Source of the DNA: Symbiodinium kawagutii
Taxonomy: Eukaryota > Sar > Dinophyceae > Suessiales > Symbiodiniaceae
Assembly (NCBI GenBank): GCA_009767595.1
Contig: VSDK01003620.1
Location: 62,001 to 126,000 of the forward strand
Reading direction: 5' to 3'
DNA length: 64,000 nt
Under the pieces are notes generated by a model, which worked only from the letters and a program-made list of their open reading frames with translations, had not been told where the DNA came from and did not search any database. This document shows positions 11,413 to 21,748 of the stretch, one piece after another; position 1 is the stretch's first letter, and the number at the start of each line of letters is the position of its first letter. The translations under genes and the position numbers were made by a program.

Positions 11413-11882
11413 GTGAATCTCTGTTTCGTTGATGTCCGGGCAGCTCCAGGTGATCGCAGCTTTGTCGCGCCAGAGCCTCAGCCCCGCATACTTCTTAAAC
11501 AAAGCGTTTTGCCACATATGTCAGAAATATTGTGTGAATATACATATGTTAGTGTTGAGGCGTTCCAGCCCACAGAACCGGAACATTCAATGATAGCCTA
11601 GGTTTGCCAACCCTAAACCCGTTCGGGGGAAGCGCTGCCAGGTACAGGATCTATCTGGGAGCACTCGCGCTGCAAGCTGAAGCGTCGACCGTGGTTGCTT
11701 CAATGGGCACGGGGCTCAAAGCATCAAAGCGCCGCGCTTTTAAATTTTCAAGCTTTGACAATGGAGATCAACAGCTTCCTCTTGTTTACTACCGTTGGGG
11801 GAAAAAGAGCAAGAGATGTGACAAGAAAAATCCGTGATGTGTATGCGCGCGCAGCTTTCCAACTCAACTTTCGTAGTGTCGT

Positions 11883-12790
11883 GTGCGCCCGGACGCCCCT
11901 TGCGCATTGAGTGTTGCAATGACGGCGGTATGTCAGCTGGGAGCATCTGTGAACTTGACGGTGGGACAATTGGTCCACACAGCGCCGCCCGTCCATGCGG
12001 CTCTGATCCATGGGCTGTCCGGATGCGTTTTCCTTGGCGTGGCCGAAAGCAAGTTTGCTGCCGCCCGATGTGTCCCAAAGGGTGCAGATTGGTGCTGCTA
12101 TCCGGAGCGATTTTGCAACACGCCAAAAATTGCCTTGCTGGCGGAGCCCGTGCAGCCACAGGTGCGCGTAAGCATGGAGGTGCAACATGCTTTCGTTGAG
12201 GCTTTGAGCCAGATCCGTGCAGAGTCCGAGCAAAGAACTCGGGCAGTGAAGACGGAAATGCAAATGAGCACTGAGCAGCTACAGAAGCAACAGAAGGAAG
12301 GGAAACAGTTTTCTATCAACGGAAGGGATTTGCTGCACGAATCCAAGAGCGAGTTGCGTGCTTTGTCCGGGAAAATGGAAGTTCTGCAGCACTGCAGAAC
12401 CAGCTCGTGACCAAAGGCAACAACAATGCAGGGCAGACAACACTGGTGGTAGCTATTTTCAGCATTGCGCCCAAATCATCAATGCAGATGTTTTCAAAGA
12501 GCCGACCGGAGCCCTCTGGTTTGATGGCTTGACGTACTTGGACCGCTATGTTTGCCTGGACGCCAGGGCTTATGAAGCGGCAGACGGGAGCATGAAAGGT
12601 AGCTACGTCAGCTTGTCCAAGACAAGCAAAAGCTCAGAAGAAGGCATTTGGACAGGCCACCTGCCCCCTTTCAATGGAAAATGATCACAAGGCGATTTCA
12701 ATTTGGAAGCCTCCAAGGGAGCCGACCAAAGTGATTTGGTTTGATGGCGCTGCAGATGCCAAGCTTGCAAGCAGGATCGCGAGCAAATGC
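11883..12790 (+). pseudogene. Intron-poor coding relic with frameshifts
   Basis: This is the longest coding-like stretch without introns. Frame 1 holds a coiled coil (VEALSQIRAESEQRTRAVKT, then EQLQKQQKEGKQFS, ELRALSGKMEVLQ) that stops at 12410. At about 12385 the coil seems to continue in another frame (ALQNQLVTKGNNNAGQTT). From about 12480 a third frame reads NADVFKEPTGALWFDGLTYL and RYVCLDARAYEAADGSMKG to a stop at 12684. At 12712 a fourth piece repeats the motif as REPTKVIWFDG. It could be a decayed retrocopy or retroelement gene, or exons with unrecognised introns. The family is unknown. Confidence 0.45.
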
Positions 12791-12842
12791 CAAGTTCAGC
12801 CAGTTTGGCAAGTGCTCAGCAACTTGTGAGTGGGCCATCTGT
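12756..12842 (+). repeat. Dispersed repeat, copy 2
   Basis: Matches 10617-10740 in the order AAGCTTGCAAGC, GAGCAAATGCCAAGTTCAGC, CAGCAACTTGTGAGTGGGCCATCTGT. Confidence 0.55.
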
Positions 12843-13337
12843 GGGGGCGCTGTGGGAAGGTACCGGAACTTTGCCACATCGGCAAGCTAGACTGCAGCAG
12901 GAAACGCCCAGATTCAGAGCTGGGATTGAGGGATATGTGTAAAAAGGCAGATGATACAAGAGATCACGCAATCAAGTGTTTGGTTTCCAGGGTGCTTAGT
13001 TGAAACAAGCGGGCTAGCCCATGTGGCCATGCATCCTGCAATCAGATTTGATGAGTGGAATTACTGGTGAAATGTTGCTTGTTGTTTTTTTCAGCTGATA
13101 CATTTTGCGGGGAAGGTAGAAATTTGAGGATGCCCTGAATTTTGTCGCCGCACTTGAACATGTTCTCCTATCAAGTATGCTATTGATCTACGCGCGTTAC
13201 ATTGCATGTTTAGGTCCAAATTGCTTGTCAGCATAGTTTTTGCTAGGTCCTGTGCGCATGTCCAAAAATGTTGGTGGGATCCGCCGCGCAAGGGGTTGGT
13301 TGAATGGCTGTTTTTCCCTTCTAAATTTTGACATATT

Positions 13338-13649
13338 TTGACCGGGCCCTTGTATTGTTGTAGGCAAAGCATTGCTCTAGTTGCTCAGCATAGCGCGTGG
13401 TCAGTCACGGCCATCCTGCGCCTGCGCCAGCATCTTTTTGTTGGTGTATTCCTTCTTTTGCCCCTGGTGTTGGGGACTGCCGCCGTCGCCTGCCTCTCCC
13501 CTGCGACCTTCGCGTATGCGAGGGGGGTGGATGGGGAGGGGAAACCACGCTACTCTGGAGTGGCGCGCAAAAACTTGAGAAAAATGACCCCTACAAATAA
13601 GGAGCTTTTGGTGTACATGTTCCGGGAGAAAGCCATTTCCCGCATCTAG
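13338..13649 (+). other. Open frame with one hydrophobic segment, doubtful
   Basis: A 103-residue frame contains LFVGVFLLLPLVLGTAAVA, which could span a membrane. Its tail, around CCCCTACAAAT...TTTTGGTGTACATG...CCGGGAGAAA (13585-13635), is echoed at 13870-13915 in non-coding sequence, and three overlapping frames are open. It may be a repeat rather than a gene. Confidence 0.25.
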
Positions 13650-14552
13650 CCTCTCTGTACCTCAATGGATTTATGGTTCGTCAGATTGCTTTGCCAACAG
13701 CATACCATTGTGCTAGCTCGGGGAATGATTTTGCTAACGATGCGAAATGCATCTAACAAAGTAACAATGTCAGCAAAGAAGCATTTGACCCTTACAAGCC
13801 AACCCCTCCCTCCCCAAAACCAAAAATTGCATTTGTGAGCGCTTTTAAACAAAGATTTTCAACAGAAACGTGGCCCCTACAAATGAATTTTGTTGTGCAT
13901 CCACCGGGAAACAACGACAGAGTTCGCAAGTGCAGGTGTTAGGAAGTAGGAACAGTATCGATGTTACAGATGCATGCGTGCTGACAAGTATGTAAGCAGG
14001 GGCAAGCAAGAATGCTAGAGATCCGGGCCCTTTCTTCTAACACGCAGCATATGTTAGCAATGGTTTTGACCATTGATAACACTTTTTTGTTAGCTGTTCA
14101 GGTGATCATCTCACAAAATGTGCTAGTAAATGGCCAAGTCGCTGGATGTCTGGATGTTCGCGGCTTTCCTTCCAACACGCCCGTGTGTCAGCATTGGTTT
14201 TGGGCATTGCTAGCACATTTTTGTGTTTGATAATTCGCACATTTTCTAGCAAAATGTGTTGGAACATGGCATTTCAATGACTTGCGAGGGATCCCAGTGG
14301 CTATCCACGTGGGTCGGGTTCGGGTAAAGAAGTTTTCGTCATTGCGACGTTCGTGCAACCAGGCACTTCATATTGGACCCTACATCCATCAACCCAAACC
14401 AAACACCTAAGATGAAACAAAAAACTTGAACCTTAACACCAAAACTCCTCAATCCTTAAGCCCCACCAGCCCTGAAAAAATAGAGCCTAAAACTATAAAA
14501 CCCTCAAACCAACAACCATAAAACTTAAAACTTTGACTCTGACAGCAGAATG

Positions 14553-14632
14553 TAACCCCAAAAATGGTTGGCTTATTACCTTAAATGATCCATACTAGAT
14601 GATTTGACGGGTCCCCGATTTTGATAAACACC
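14553..14632 (-). mobile_element. Family A element, partial
   Basis: CCCCAAAAATGGTTGGCTTATTAC...GATGATTTGACGGGTCCCCGATTTTGATAAACACC matches the reverse orientation of family A, with decayed termini. Confidence 0.5.
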
Positions 14633-15252
14633 GAAATTTGTAATGGTGGTTCATTAATACTTGCCATCAGTACAGCAATCTCGATCGATCGCTATGGACC
14701 CATGACGCCGGCTTCCAAATACTCTTTCGGTCTCAACTTTTTTTTCCTCGTGAGGCAACCTGAGATTGTGCGAGACGCTTCAGATATCTTTGTGCCGGGA
14801 TGCCAAGGAAAAAAAGGATATCTGAAAATGATATTTACATTGACATTGAGAATATGAGATTGACATTTGAAAATTGTATGATATTGATATTTGAAGGTAC
14901 CGGAAATTGAAAACATTGATCAAGAGAAAGGCTGACTAAGAAAACATCTACGCATACGATTGACATATGACCATGGCACTGTAAAACTCAAATTGATCAA
15001 ACAAGTCCACTGGAAATGTTCACTTTTCGCGAAAACCAACAGTTTTGGGGTTTGGCCATCTTGTGCATCTTGAGCCATGCTGCAAGTGGTGTTTGCTTAC
15101 ATATGCATATGCACGTCGCTATTTTTGTTGTAAACTACCAAGAGGTAAAAAAAATCATATTTTGATATCACTGATCAACACTGATAATGAGATCTCCGGT
15201 GATTGATATATTCGCATTAGATGGGACATTTTGAAACTGTTTCACATATGTG

Positions 15253-15345
15253 CGTTTCTCGAAAACGGGGACCCCCCAAATCATCCAGTTGATTCACGAT
15301 TTATGCCACTAAACCAACCATTTTTGGGTTCCCTATTTAATTTTG
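15253..15345 (+). mobile_element. Family A element, degenerate
   Basis: CGTTTCTCGAAAACGGGG...CCCCCCAAATCATCCAG...CTAAACCAACCATTTTTGGG; the right end has decayed. Confidence 0.55.
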
Positions 15346-15701
15346 ACAACCCCATATGAGTACTGTAGACCATATGGTGGTTCCTCATAATGACTACTCC
15401 GAAAATGGCTGGTTGATTCTTAGATAGAGATGATTCATACAGTTCGGGTGATAACTGGGGGTGCCTTAAGGCTTGAGAAAGGTTGGTTTATGTCCAACTA
15501 TTCTTGCTTTTTAATCCCTATGATTGATGAGTTAATCCCCTATACTACCTATAATGCAAAACCATTTAAAACCCACGACCTTCAAGGTAATAGCCCCATA
15601 TTCCTATTTGAGAAAACGCTATATAATAGTTGTTTAACTATTGTTGTTGTAGGTTATCCCCTATTAGCTATATAGTGAAACACGGGGACAGAACGGCTGA
15701 G

Positions 15702-15785
15702 GTCCAAGGACACGGACAAGAGCGGCTACCTCAGCGAGTCAGAGCTTAAAGGACTGGCACCGGCGCGGAAACGAGGCGTTGCGAG
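15702..15785 (+). CDS. Exon with canonical EF-hand calcium-binding loop
   Basis: The frame reads SKDTDKSGYLSESELKGL. DTDKSGYLSESE (15709-15744) satisfies the EF-hand loop in full: Asp1, Asp3, Ser5, Gly6, Leu8, Ser9, Glu12. The exon follows GGCTGAG and ends at GCGAG/GTAACC (donor 15786), leaving two bases (AG) that the next candidate exon completes in phase as Arg. EF-hand proteins bind calcium and act as sensors or sensor domains. This could be the first recognised exon of the EF-hand gene that runs to about 27 kb, or a separate gene. Confidence 0.75.
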
Positions 15786-15875
15786 GTAACCCCTGAGCAG
15801 GGCCTGATCAGAAGTCCTGCCACTGCCACGGATCCATCACGACCTGGTGGTAATTTAGCTATACCCGTCCCATGG

Positions 15876-16375
15876 ATTCTAAGGGATTTCAAGGCATTCC
15901 AAGGGATTCCAAAGGATTCCAAGGGATCCCAAGGGATTCCAAGGGATTCCAAGGGATTCGAAGGGATTCCAAGGGATTCCAAGGGATTCCAAGGGATTTC
16001 GAGGGATTCCAAGGGATTCCAACGGATTCGAAGGGATTCCAAGGGATTCCAAGGGATTTCGAGGGATTCCAAGGGATTCCAACGGATTCGAAGGGATTCC
16101 AAGGCATTCCAAGGGATTTCAAGGGATTGCAAGGGATTCAGGGATTCGAAGGGATTCCAAGGGATTCCAAGGGATTCGAAGGGATTCCAAGGGATTCGAA
16201 GGGATTCCAAGGGATTCCAAGGGATTCCAAGGGACTCCAAGGGATTTCGAGGGATTCCAAGGGATTTCGAGGGATTCCCAGGGATTCGAAGGCATTCCAA
16301 GGCATTCCAAAGGATTCCAAGGGATTTCGAGGGATTCCAAGGGATTCCAAGGGATTCGAACGGATTCCAAGGGAG
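15876..16375. repeat. 10-bp satellite GGGATTCCAA, about 50 units
   Basis: GGGATTCCAA units, with variants GGGATTTCGA and GGGATTCGAA, run for about 500 bp. The 10-bp unit lacks stop codons in several frames on both strands, producing repetitive 10-residue open frames (for example KGFQGIPRDS) that I do not accept as genes. Confidence 0.95.
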
Positions 16376-16627
16376 CCATGGATATAGCATAGATTTTGAG
16401 TAGTCAATCGTGATTCGTGAATCTCAGACATGGGCAAACATATAGTAGATTGACAGATGGATAGATAGATAGTAGATACTGTAGATAGACTGAGATATGG
16501 ATTCTGTAATTCATAGCCATCTAAAGAATTGTCACTATTATTAATCAATTCTGAATTCTCAACAGGCAGATAGATAGCTATCACAAGATTTCTAATTCAT
16601 AGCTATCACTCCTGAGTTCCGGTTGAG

Positions 16628-16693
16628 AAAACTGCTCCTGCGCGAAAAGGAGCCCTGCAAGCGGTTGGTATGGGCACCGCCGGGGTGCCCGGG
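16628..16693 (+). CDS. Candidate internal exon, likely of the EF-hand gene
   Basis: The frame KLLLREKEPCKRLVWAPPGC ends at a consensus donor GTGAGT (16694). With the acceptor at GGTTGAG (16627) it starts with one base that completes the Arg codon left by exon 15702-15785. An acceptor at 16616 would add FRLR but break the phase. T/G-type repeats follow downstream. Confidence 0.5.
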
Positions 16694-16789
16694 GTGAGTT
16701 GATATGAGTCACATCTCAACTTAGCTTGGGGGATGTTGAGAGTCCTTGGGTTAGCTGTTGGCACAGCCTGGGCAAGTGGGGGTGATGGG

Positions 16790-16910
16790 TGATGGTGGTT
16801 CATTTGAAGGCGATTTGATGGCTGATAATGCTTAAGTCATGTCTAACTATGCCTAATGATGGTTTATAGTGGTTAATTAATGGTGGCTAATGATGGTTAA
16901 TTGGTTTCTC
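16790..16910 (+). repeat. T/G-type array downstream of exon
   Basis: GGGTGATGGTGGTTCATTTG...GGTTAATTAATGGTGGCTAATGATGGTTAATTGG, the orientation seen after exons in this window. Confidence 0.6.
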
Positions 16911-17410
16911 AACATTTGCGCGAGTTTGACTGAGGGTATACAGATAGTGCGAATCGTGTATGTATTGCAGTAATGTACGCACATATTTGTAGAGAGAGCC
17001 ACGGTGAATAGTGATTACCCATGATCTAGTCTATTGTCTATTTCCCGTATAGTTCATATTACAGGGAACTGGGATGATAGACTTGTTGGTAGTAGTCTGT
17101 TGGCCATATAGATAGCCATCAGTTGTTCTGTTTATCGGTCATTTTCGCTTATTTGTTGGACGCTGATTCGTGCAGTTACATTCTATGAGCGATACCATGT
17201 CCAGACGATGTCTTGCACAGAATCGCCTGACAGTATCCATTAGTAAAGCTGAAGGGTACTATCTCGCACACATGCCGCTGCAAAATGAAAGCTTTGCCCA
17301 GCAAAATCATGCCAGATCCATGGTGATAAGGGTACCACTCTTTGAATAGGTTCCCCTTTCAGCGACGTGAATGGCCAAGATATCCAGAACTGATGGCTAC
17401 TACGACTATA

Positions 17411-17558
17411 GTTCAATGGCGTTCAATAGCGTTCAATGGAGCTCAATCGCGTTCAAAGGTGTTCGATGGCCTTCAACGGTTTTCAGTGGCGTTCAATGGT
17501 GTTCAATGGCATTCCATGGTGTTCAATGGCATTCAATGGTGTTCAATAGAGTTCGACG
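17411..17558 (+). repeat. 10-bp tandem repeat GTTCAATGGC
   Basis: About 14 degenerate copies of GTTCAATGGC/GTTCAATGGT. It makes a spurious repetitive open frame (FNGVQWHSMV-like). Confidence 0.9.
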
Positions 17559-18030
17559 GCTTGTGAACAAAGTCATAAGTATGTGCGACCCAAAAAAGAC
17601 CCGTGTCAACCACTATAGACCACCCTTAAACACTGTACCTGGTTGCTTGTTATCGCCTGTGTCAACCACGATTTTCACAACTGCCATTGTCAGCCGTTCT
17701 GAACCACTATGGCTGAAAAATGGCTCAAACGACAGTATCAGAACGGACCATTTTCTAGTTTATTGCCATATTACCAGGCCATCAGAAATCATTGACCTCT
17801 ACTACCAGCCATTATGAGCCAACTATTCTGAGGTTCACCAACCAATTGATGATACTAGTTGATCACAACTGTTCTCATCTTTTTAGTTCATGAATTAGTT
17901 GCTCCATAGTTAGATGTCAATACTTATTAACCACTATCGTGATCATTAAGAAGTAGTTTGCTTGGTGCCCCCCATTTTCAGAGATTTGCTGGTTAAAAAC
18001 CAACTAATCCAACCATCATAACAGAATTAG

Positions 18031-18132
18031 CCGTTTCTCGACATAGGGGACCCCCCAAATCATCCAATAGAAACCATTTGTGGTAATAGACCAACCATAG
18101 CTTTGGGGTCCCCGGTTCCTGGCTTGAGGAGT
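18031..18132 (+). mobile_element. Family A element
   Basis: CGTTTCTCGACATAGGGGACCCCCCAAATCATCCA...GTAATAGACCAACCAT...GGGGTCCCCGG...GGCTTGAGGAG. Both halves are recognisable. Confidence 0.6.
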
Positions 18133-18347
18133 AAATTGGAAGCAGATGAGTTGGGCTGACCAGAAACATTTATCAACCATCATGAACCAACTATCTGTTA
18201 AGTATCTAGTGACTATTCAGTATTGTCTATCAACTATGAACTATTAATCATTCACGGTTGACTATTCATTATCAAGTACTAAGTATTGACTATCTATTTG
18301 CTCTTAACTCCATCTCTTAACTATCCATTCGACAGTTGTTCATTCAG

Positions 18348-18418
18348 AAAAACTCTCCAACACCAACTCGACGGGGTTTGCCAATGAGGCTGAAGCTTTG
18401 GTGGAAGGTGGAGCGATG
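18348..18418 (+). CDS. Exon with EF-hand-like loop
   Basis: After GTTCATTCAG (AG ends 18347), two bases and then the frame KLSNTNSTGFANEAEALVEG. NTNSTGFANEAE (18359-18394) fits the EF-hand loop except for Asn in place of Asp at position 1: Asn3, Thr5, Gly6, Ala8, Asn9, Glu12. It ends in phase 0 at GCGATG/GTTGCT, matching the phase-0 start of the next exon. An earlier donor GTGGAG is possible. Confidence 0.6.
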
Positions 18419-18929
18419 GTTGCTCTGGGCACCCGTTGGATGTGGGCTTGAATCAGATTTTTTTGGTTGGACAACCATTCAACGATGATGGTTTTCCTGT
18501 GAGAAATGGTCTTTTTTCTCCATGTGTTAGTGTAACCCAGGAGAACCGTGCCATAACCAACCACCAATGGGTGACTCAGAAGTTAGAAGCTGGCTTATCC
18601 AAGTCGTAAGCTAAGTTGGCTGAGTGGGGGGTACCACTCTGTAGTGGATTATGATGGTTCATACTTGGCAATACTGGCTATCCATGGCTATTTGGGAACA
18701 TGTGGGTGGCGTCCATGGTCAACCATCACTAGGGCCATCCGAGGGGACAATCTCAGCCTTGGGATTTTCAGTATCAGCATTATCTCCACTTAACTATCCA
18801 CCTGCAGGTTTTCTACCTGGAAATGTTGCTGATTATTAATAGCCAGTATCAACACTATCCACCCAACATGTGCACATGATTAGATATTACCCGGCACCAT
18901 CCAGTCCTCAACCACCACTAGTGATTAAG

Positions 18930-18992
18930 CGCTCAAAATGTGGCGCGTCCGTCATGACTCAACTGACTGATGAGCAAAGCGAAGTCGCCAAA
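18930..18992 (+). CDS. Candidate internal exon of EF-hand gene
   Basis: 63 bp in phase 0 on both sides, reading RSKCGASVMTQLTDEQSEVA plus Lys, between GTGATTAAG and the donor GTATCT. LTDEQ recalls the start of calmodulin-like proteins, but that is a weak resemblance. It is phase-compatible with its neighbours at 18418 and 19377. Confidence 0.45.
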
Positions 18993-19376
18993 GTATCTCG
19001 CCAAACTGAACGGTTTCTCACTCCAGTTGTAACGGATTAGCGAACTCATTGTCGATCCACATTAATTGCGCCCCCCCATATTTGAGGGTATATCACCAGC
19101 TATTCGTAGCCGTGGTGGAAACAACAAGGGGACACAGAAGGTTTGCAACTGGCTCCAACAGGCCCTCAATGCTTCGAAGGGTTGGTTACTCGAGCTCTAC
19201 CTGGTTTATGCATGTTTATGCTCAATATTCTACGATTATGTAGTTATTTTATATATATGTATATATATATATATGTATATATATGATTAATAGTGGTTCA
19301 ATCTACATTAATAGTGCTTATTGATACTTTCACATTGCACGTTGTACCAATAAAAGCATCTTGGCAAATGCCAGAG

Positions 19377-19460
19377 TTGACATCTTCTGTGACACTGCCC
19401 ATGGACCAACAAATAAGCAGCAACGTCGAAAAAATCCAAAAGAAAGAACCCTGCTACAAG
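19377..19460 (+). CDS. Candidate internal exon ending at a transposon-like terminus
   Basis: 84 bp (28 codons, phase 0/0) reading LTSSVTLPMDQQISSNVEKI then QKKEPCYK. The donor TACAAG/GTGGGC is formed by the left inverted repeat of the family F element that begins here, as expected if the element created the intron. Confidence 0.55.
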
Positions 19461-19596
19461 GTGGGCCCCCATGGTTAGCTAACCTAGTTTATAACTAGGG
19501 TAATGACCAGTTGAGGTACATATAACTATTAATTACGACTATAGTTAGATGGCTTAGGCGGCCCACCTACTTATAACTAGGGGGCCCCACCTTGTA
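19455..19596. mobile_element. Family F inverted-repeat element (introner-like)
   Basis: Left end TACAAGGTGGGCCCCC and right end GGGGCCCCACCTTGTA are inverted repeats about 16 bp long. Interior repeats of ATAACTAGGG are also inverted. It starts at the end of the exon candidate 19377-19460. A second copy lies at 28383-28498. Confidence 0.75.
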
Positions 19597-19687
19597 CCAA
19601 TCAGCCATGTTGGTCAAACTAGCCAATCCATCTACCACAGATTAGTCACCACATCGCGGTTTCCATATCGATCCATTGCCATACTTT

Positions 19688-19879
19688 AGGAGGAAGAAAG
19701 TTCTGGAACAAACCTGTTTGGTTCAAAATAATAGCTGAGAGAATCGTGTTCATCAGTTTTCACAATAAGGACAGCCGCGGAGGAATTACCACCCCGAACT
19801 AAAATACAATACTATAGATTTATTTCGGGGTGGTAATTCCTCCGCCCCCAGCTCATAGGCATGAGGTGAGATCTTCAAC
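19688..19879 (+). repeat. 192-bp direct repeat, copy 1, containing hairpin I
   Basis: AGGAGGAAGAAAGTT...GTGAGATCTTCAAC recurs 416 bp downstream (20104-20295) with few differences. Inside it, GCGGAGGAATTACCACCCCG (19777-) and its inverted copy (19824-19845) form a 22-bp perfect hairpin stem. Confidence 0.9.
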
Positions 19880-19946
19880 TTGTAGGATTCTATGGGGAAA
19901 GGGTCTGCAGTCAGGACCCTGTTTTGTTCCAATCTTTTGTCCTACC

Positions 19947-20098
19947 CCTGTGTCCCTGGCTAGGTTCAGCATTGGGAACAATGGATCATAACTGGACCTT
20001 CAACCATGTGTAGCTTACCTCACCTGTGTCCCTGGCTAGGTTCAGCATTCGGAACAATGGATCACAACTGGACCTTCAGCCATTTGTAGCTTACCTCA
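19947..20098 (+). repeat. 76-bp tandem duplication
   Basis: Two copies (19947-20022 and 20023-20098) of CCTGTGTCCCTGGCTAGGTT...GTAGCTTACCTCA, nearly identical, lie between the two 192-bp repeats. Confidence 0.9.
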
Positions 20099-20103
20099 CC
20101 TTC

Positions 20104-20295
20104 AGGAGGAAGAAAGTTTTGGAACAAACTTGTCTGGCTCAAAATAATAGCTGAGAGAATCGTGTTCATCAGTTTTCACAATAAGGACCGCCGCGGAGGA
20201 ATTACCACCCCGAACTAAAATATAACACTATAGATTTAGTTCGGGGTGGTAATTCCTCCGCCCCCAGCTCATAGGCATGAGGTGAGATCTTCAAC
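20104..20295 (+). repeat. 192-bp direct repeat, copy 2, containing hairpin I
   Basis: Copy of 19688-19879. Here the inverted stem (20193 to 20261) extends to 27 perfect base pairs, because AACTAAA/TTTAGTT is intact. In copy 1 a substitution shortens it. Confidence 0.9.
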
Positions 20296-20525
20296 CATTA
20301 AAACCAACCATTATTAACCATCATTAACCATCATGAGCGATCATTAACCATCATGAATCGTCATGAACCATCATTAACCATCAGTGACCGTTAATGGCCA
20401 TCAGCCATCATTAACCACCAGCAGCCACCATTGAACACCAGTAACCACCAGTAACCACCATAGGCCACGATCAGTCACCATTAGCCACCATCAACCACCA
20501 TTCGCCACCCTATCTCTCATTAAGT
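20296..20525 (+). repeat. C/A-type array upstream of EF-hand exon
   Basis: About 230 bp of CCATCATTAACCATCATGAACC/ACCACCATCAACCACC repeats directly before the exon at 20559. Confidence 0.85.
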
Positions 20526-20558
20526 GACCAGCGATCTATCCCATTTCGTCGCCGCCAG

Positions 20559-20610
20559 ATACCTGGCGCAGCCTGGATACCAGCGCGGATGGACGGGTCA
20601 GCCACAGCGA
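20559..20610 (+). CDS. Exon with canonical EF-hand loop
   Basis: The frame TWRSLDTSADGRVSHSEWLS includes DTSADGRVSHSE (20576-20611): Asp1, Ser3, Asp5, Gly6, Val8, Ser9, Glu12, a complete EF-hand loop with the WRSL helix before it. The exon follows CGCCGCCAG. A GTGGCT donor at 20611 leaves GA, and the next exon (21703) adds C, giving Asp at loop position 12, still ligand-capable. An unspliced reading stops at 20624. It starts with two bases, so its upstream partner is not the phase-0 exon ending at 19460; an exon may be missing. Confidence 0.65.
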
Positions 20611-20635
20611 GTGGCTCAGTGCCTAGGCCGAAGCT

Positions 20636-21150
20636 CGCCAGCGCGGTGGTTGTTGATGTTTGATGGTGGTTGGATGAAGGTTAGCGAGGGTTAAGCCATG
20701 GTAAATGATGGCAAATGATGTTTGTTGATGGTAAGGAATGATGGCAAATGATGTTTAATGATGGTGAATGGTGGTTGACGATGGTTGAACGCATGGTTTT
20801 TGATGGTTGTAATGGTTCATGATAGTTAAGAGTGAGGGGTTACGATAGCGGGTGGTCAATGATGACGGTTTATGATGCTTAATGATGGTTCATGATGGTC
20901 AAGGATGGTCAAGAATGACGGTTAGCGCTTGAAACCGTGGTTAATGATGGTTAGCAATGATGGTAAATGATGCCGGCTGGTGGTTAATGATACCAGCCAG
21001 GATAGTCAATGTTTGGTTTTTAATCGTTTATGAAAATATATGTTCGTTTTTTGAATGGGTAGTGATAGTCAATGTTCTGTTTTCAATGGTTGAAGATGGT
21101 TAGTGATAGTTGTTGTGGTCAATGATGGTTGATGATATGTTTTGCACCAT
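20636..21150 (+). repeat. T/G-type array downstream of EF-hand exon
   Basis: GGTGGTTGTTGATGTTTGATGG...GGTTAATGATGGTTAGCAATGATGG, the reverse complement in kind of the array upstream of the exon (20296-20525). Confidence 0.85.
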
Positions 21151-21227
21151 CTTTTCTCCATCAGATCGCATATCCAACAGGCTTTCCAATAGGTCCTTGA
21201 TACTGCTACATTGGCAAAAATACATCT

Positions 21228-21329
21228 GGTGGTTTCGTAAAATTCGGGATCCCCCAAACTGGTGGGTTTATTACGCTAAATGGTTGATAAACTGGATGAT
21301 TTGGAGGTACCCATGTTTTGAGAACCACC
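21228..21329 (-). mobile_element. Family A element
   Basis: Starts GGTGGTTTCGTAAAATTCGGG and ends ACCCATGTTTTGAGAACCACC, with the internal GGTTTATTAC...AAATGGTTGAT core in reverse orientation. Confidence 0.7.
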
Positions 21330-21702
21330 CGTTTTGGTTGCCAGCCGGCAATATCAGAGTTCGGTCTTGCGGGATACAAATCAGCAGCAGTTGGTCATCA
21401 ATACTTCATGGTAAGTAACAACACTCTGCCGCAGCCAAAAGGTAGGGTTGTAACACCCAGCAACAGTTGGTGGAGGTATACCTAGCACAAGACTCAGCAA
21501 GGATGTGGTTGGGAGGGAAGGAGAGATTGTTGCTCGTAGAGCTAAACAATAGGGATATAAACATAGCAGAGGGAATGCAACCAAGTTATGGTCAACCAGA
21601 AACATAACCACAGGGACGAACTAGGGACATCAACACGGTATAGGTACATACCATGCAAGTATGTATATGTACATTGCACATATACACATCATGTATGTAC
21701 AG

Positions 21703-21748
21703 CTCATCTACCGGCGTCGTGGCTGCGACCATCGTGGCCAGTGCAAAG
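21703..21748 (+). CDS. Candidate internal exon of EF-hand gene
   Basis: After ATGTATGTACAG: one base, then SSTGVVAATIVASAK, ending phase 0 at GCAAAG/GTGCCA. It is phase-compatible with exon 20559-20610 before it and 22054 after it. A longer alternative frame through 21845 (IKPADLETSVKDRDVPVA) is also open. Confidence 0.45.

Larger units (their letters stand above)
13650..15690. other. Non-coding stretch with repeats and inverted elements
   Basis: No exon recognised. It contains GCTAGCACATTTT-type words (14030-14260), a CCTAAAACC-like tract (14380-14540), two family A remnants (14553, 15253), and a CCCCTATTA-rich stretch (15600-15680) related to family D. Confidence 0.5.

Noticed and set aside
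11740-12263. Two long antisense frames (139 and 171 codons)
   Set aside because: Antisense to the + coding relic. Their composition (rare-residue-rich, no domain) fits a shadow rather than a gene.
15746-16390. Long repetitive open frames on both strands (up to 214 codons)
   Set aside because: They are translations of the 10-bp GGGATTCCAA satellite, which lacks stops in several frames on either strand.
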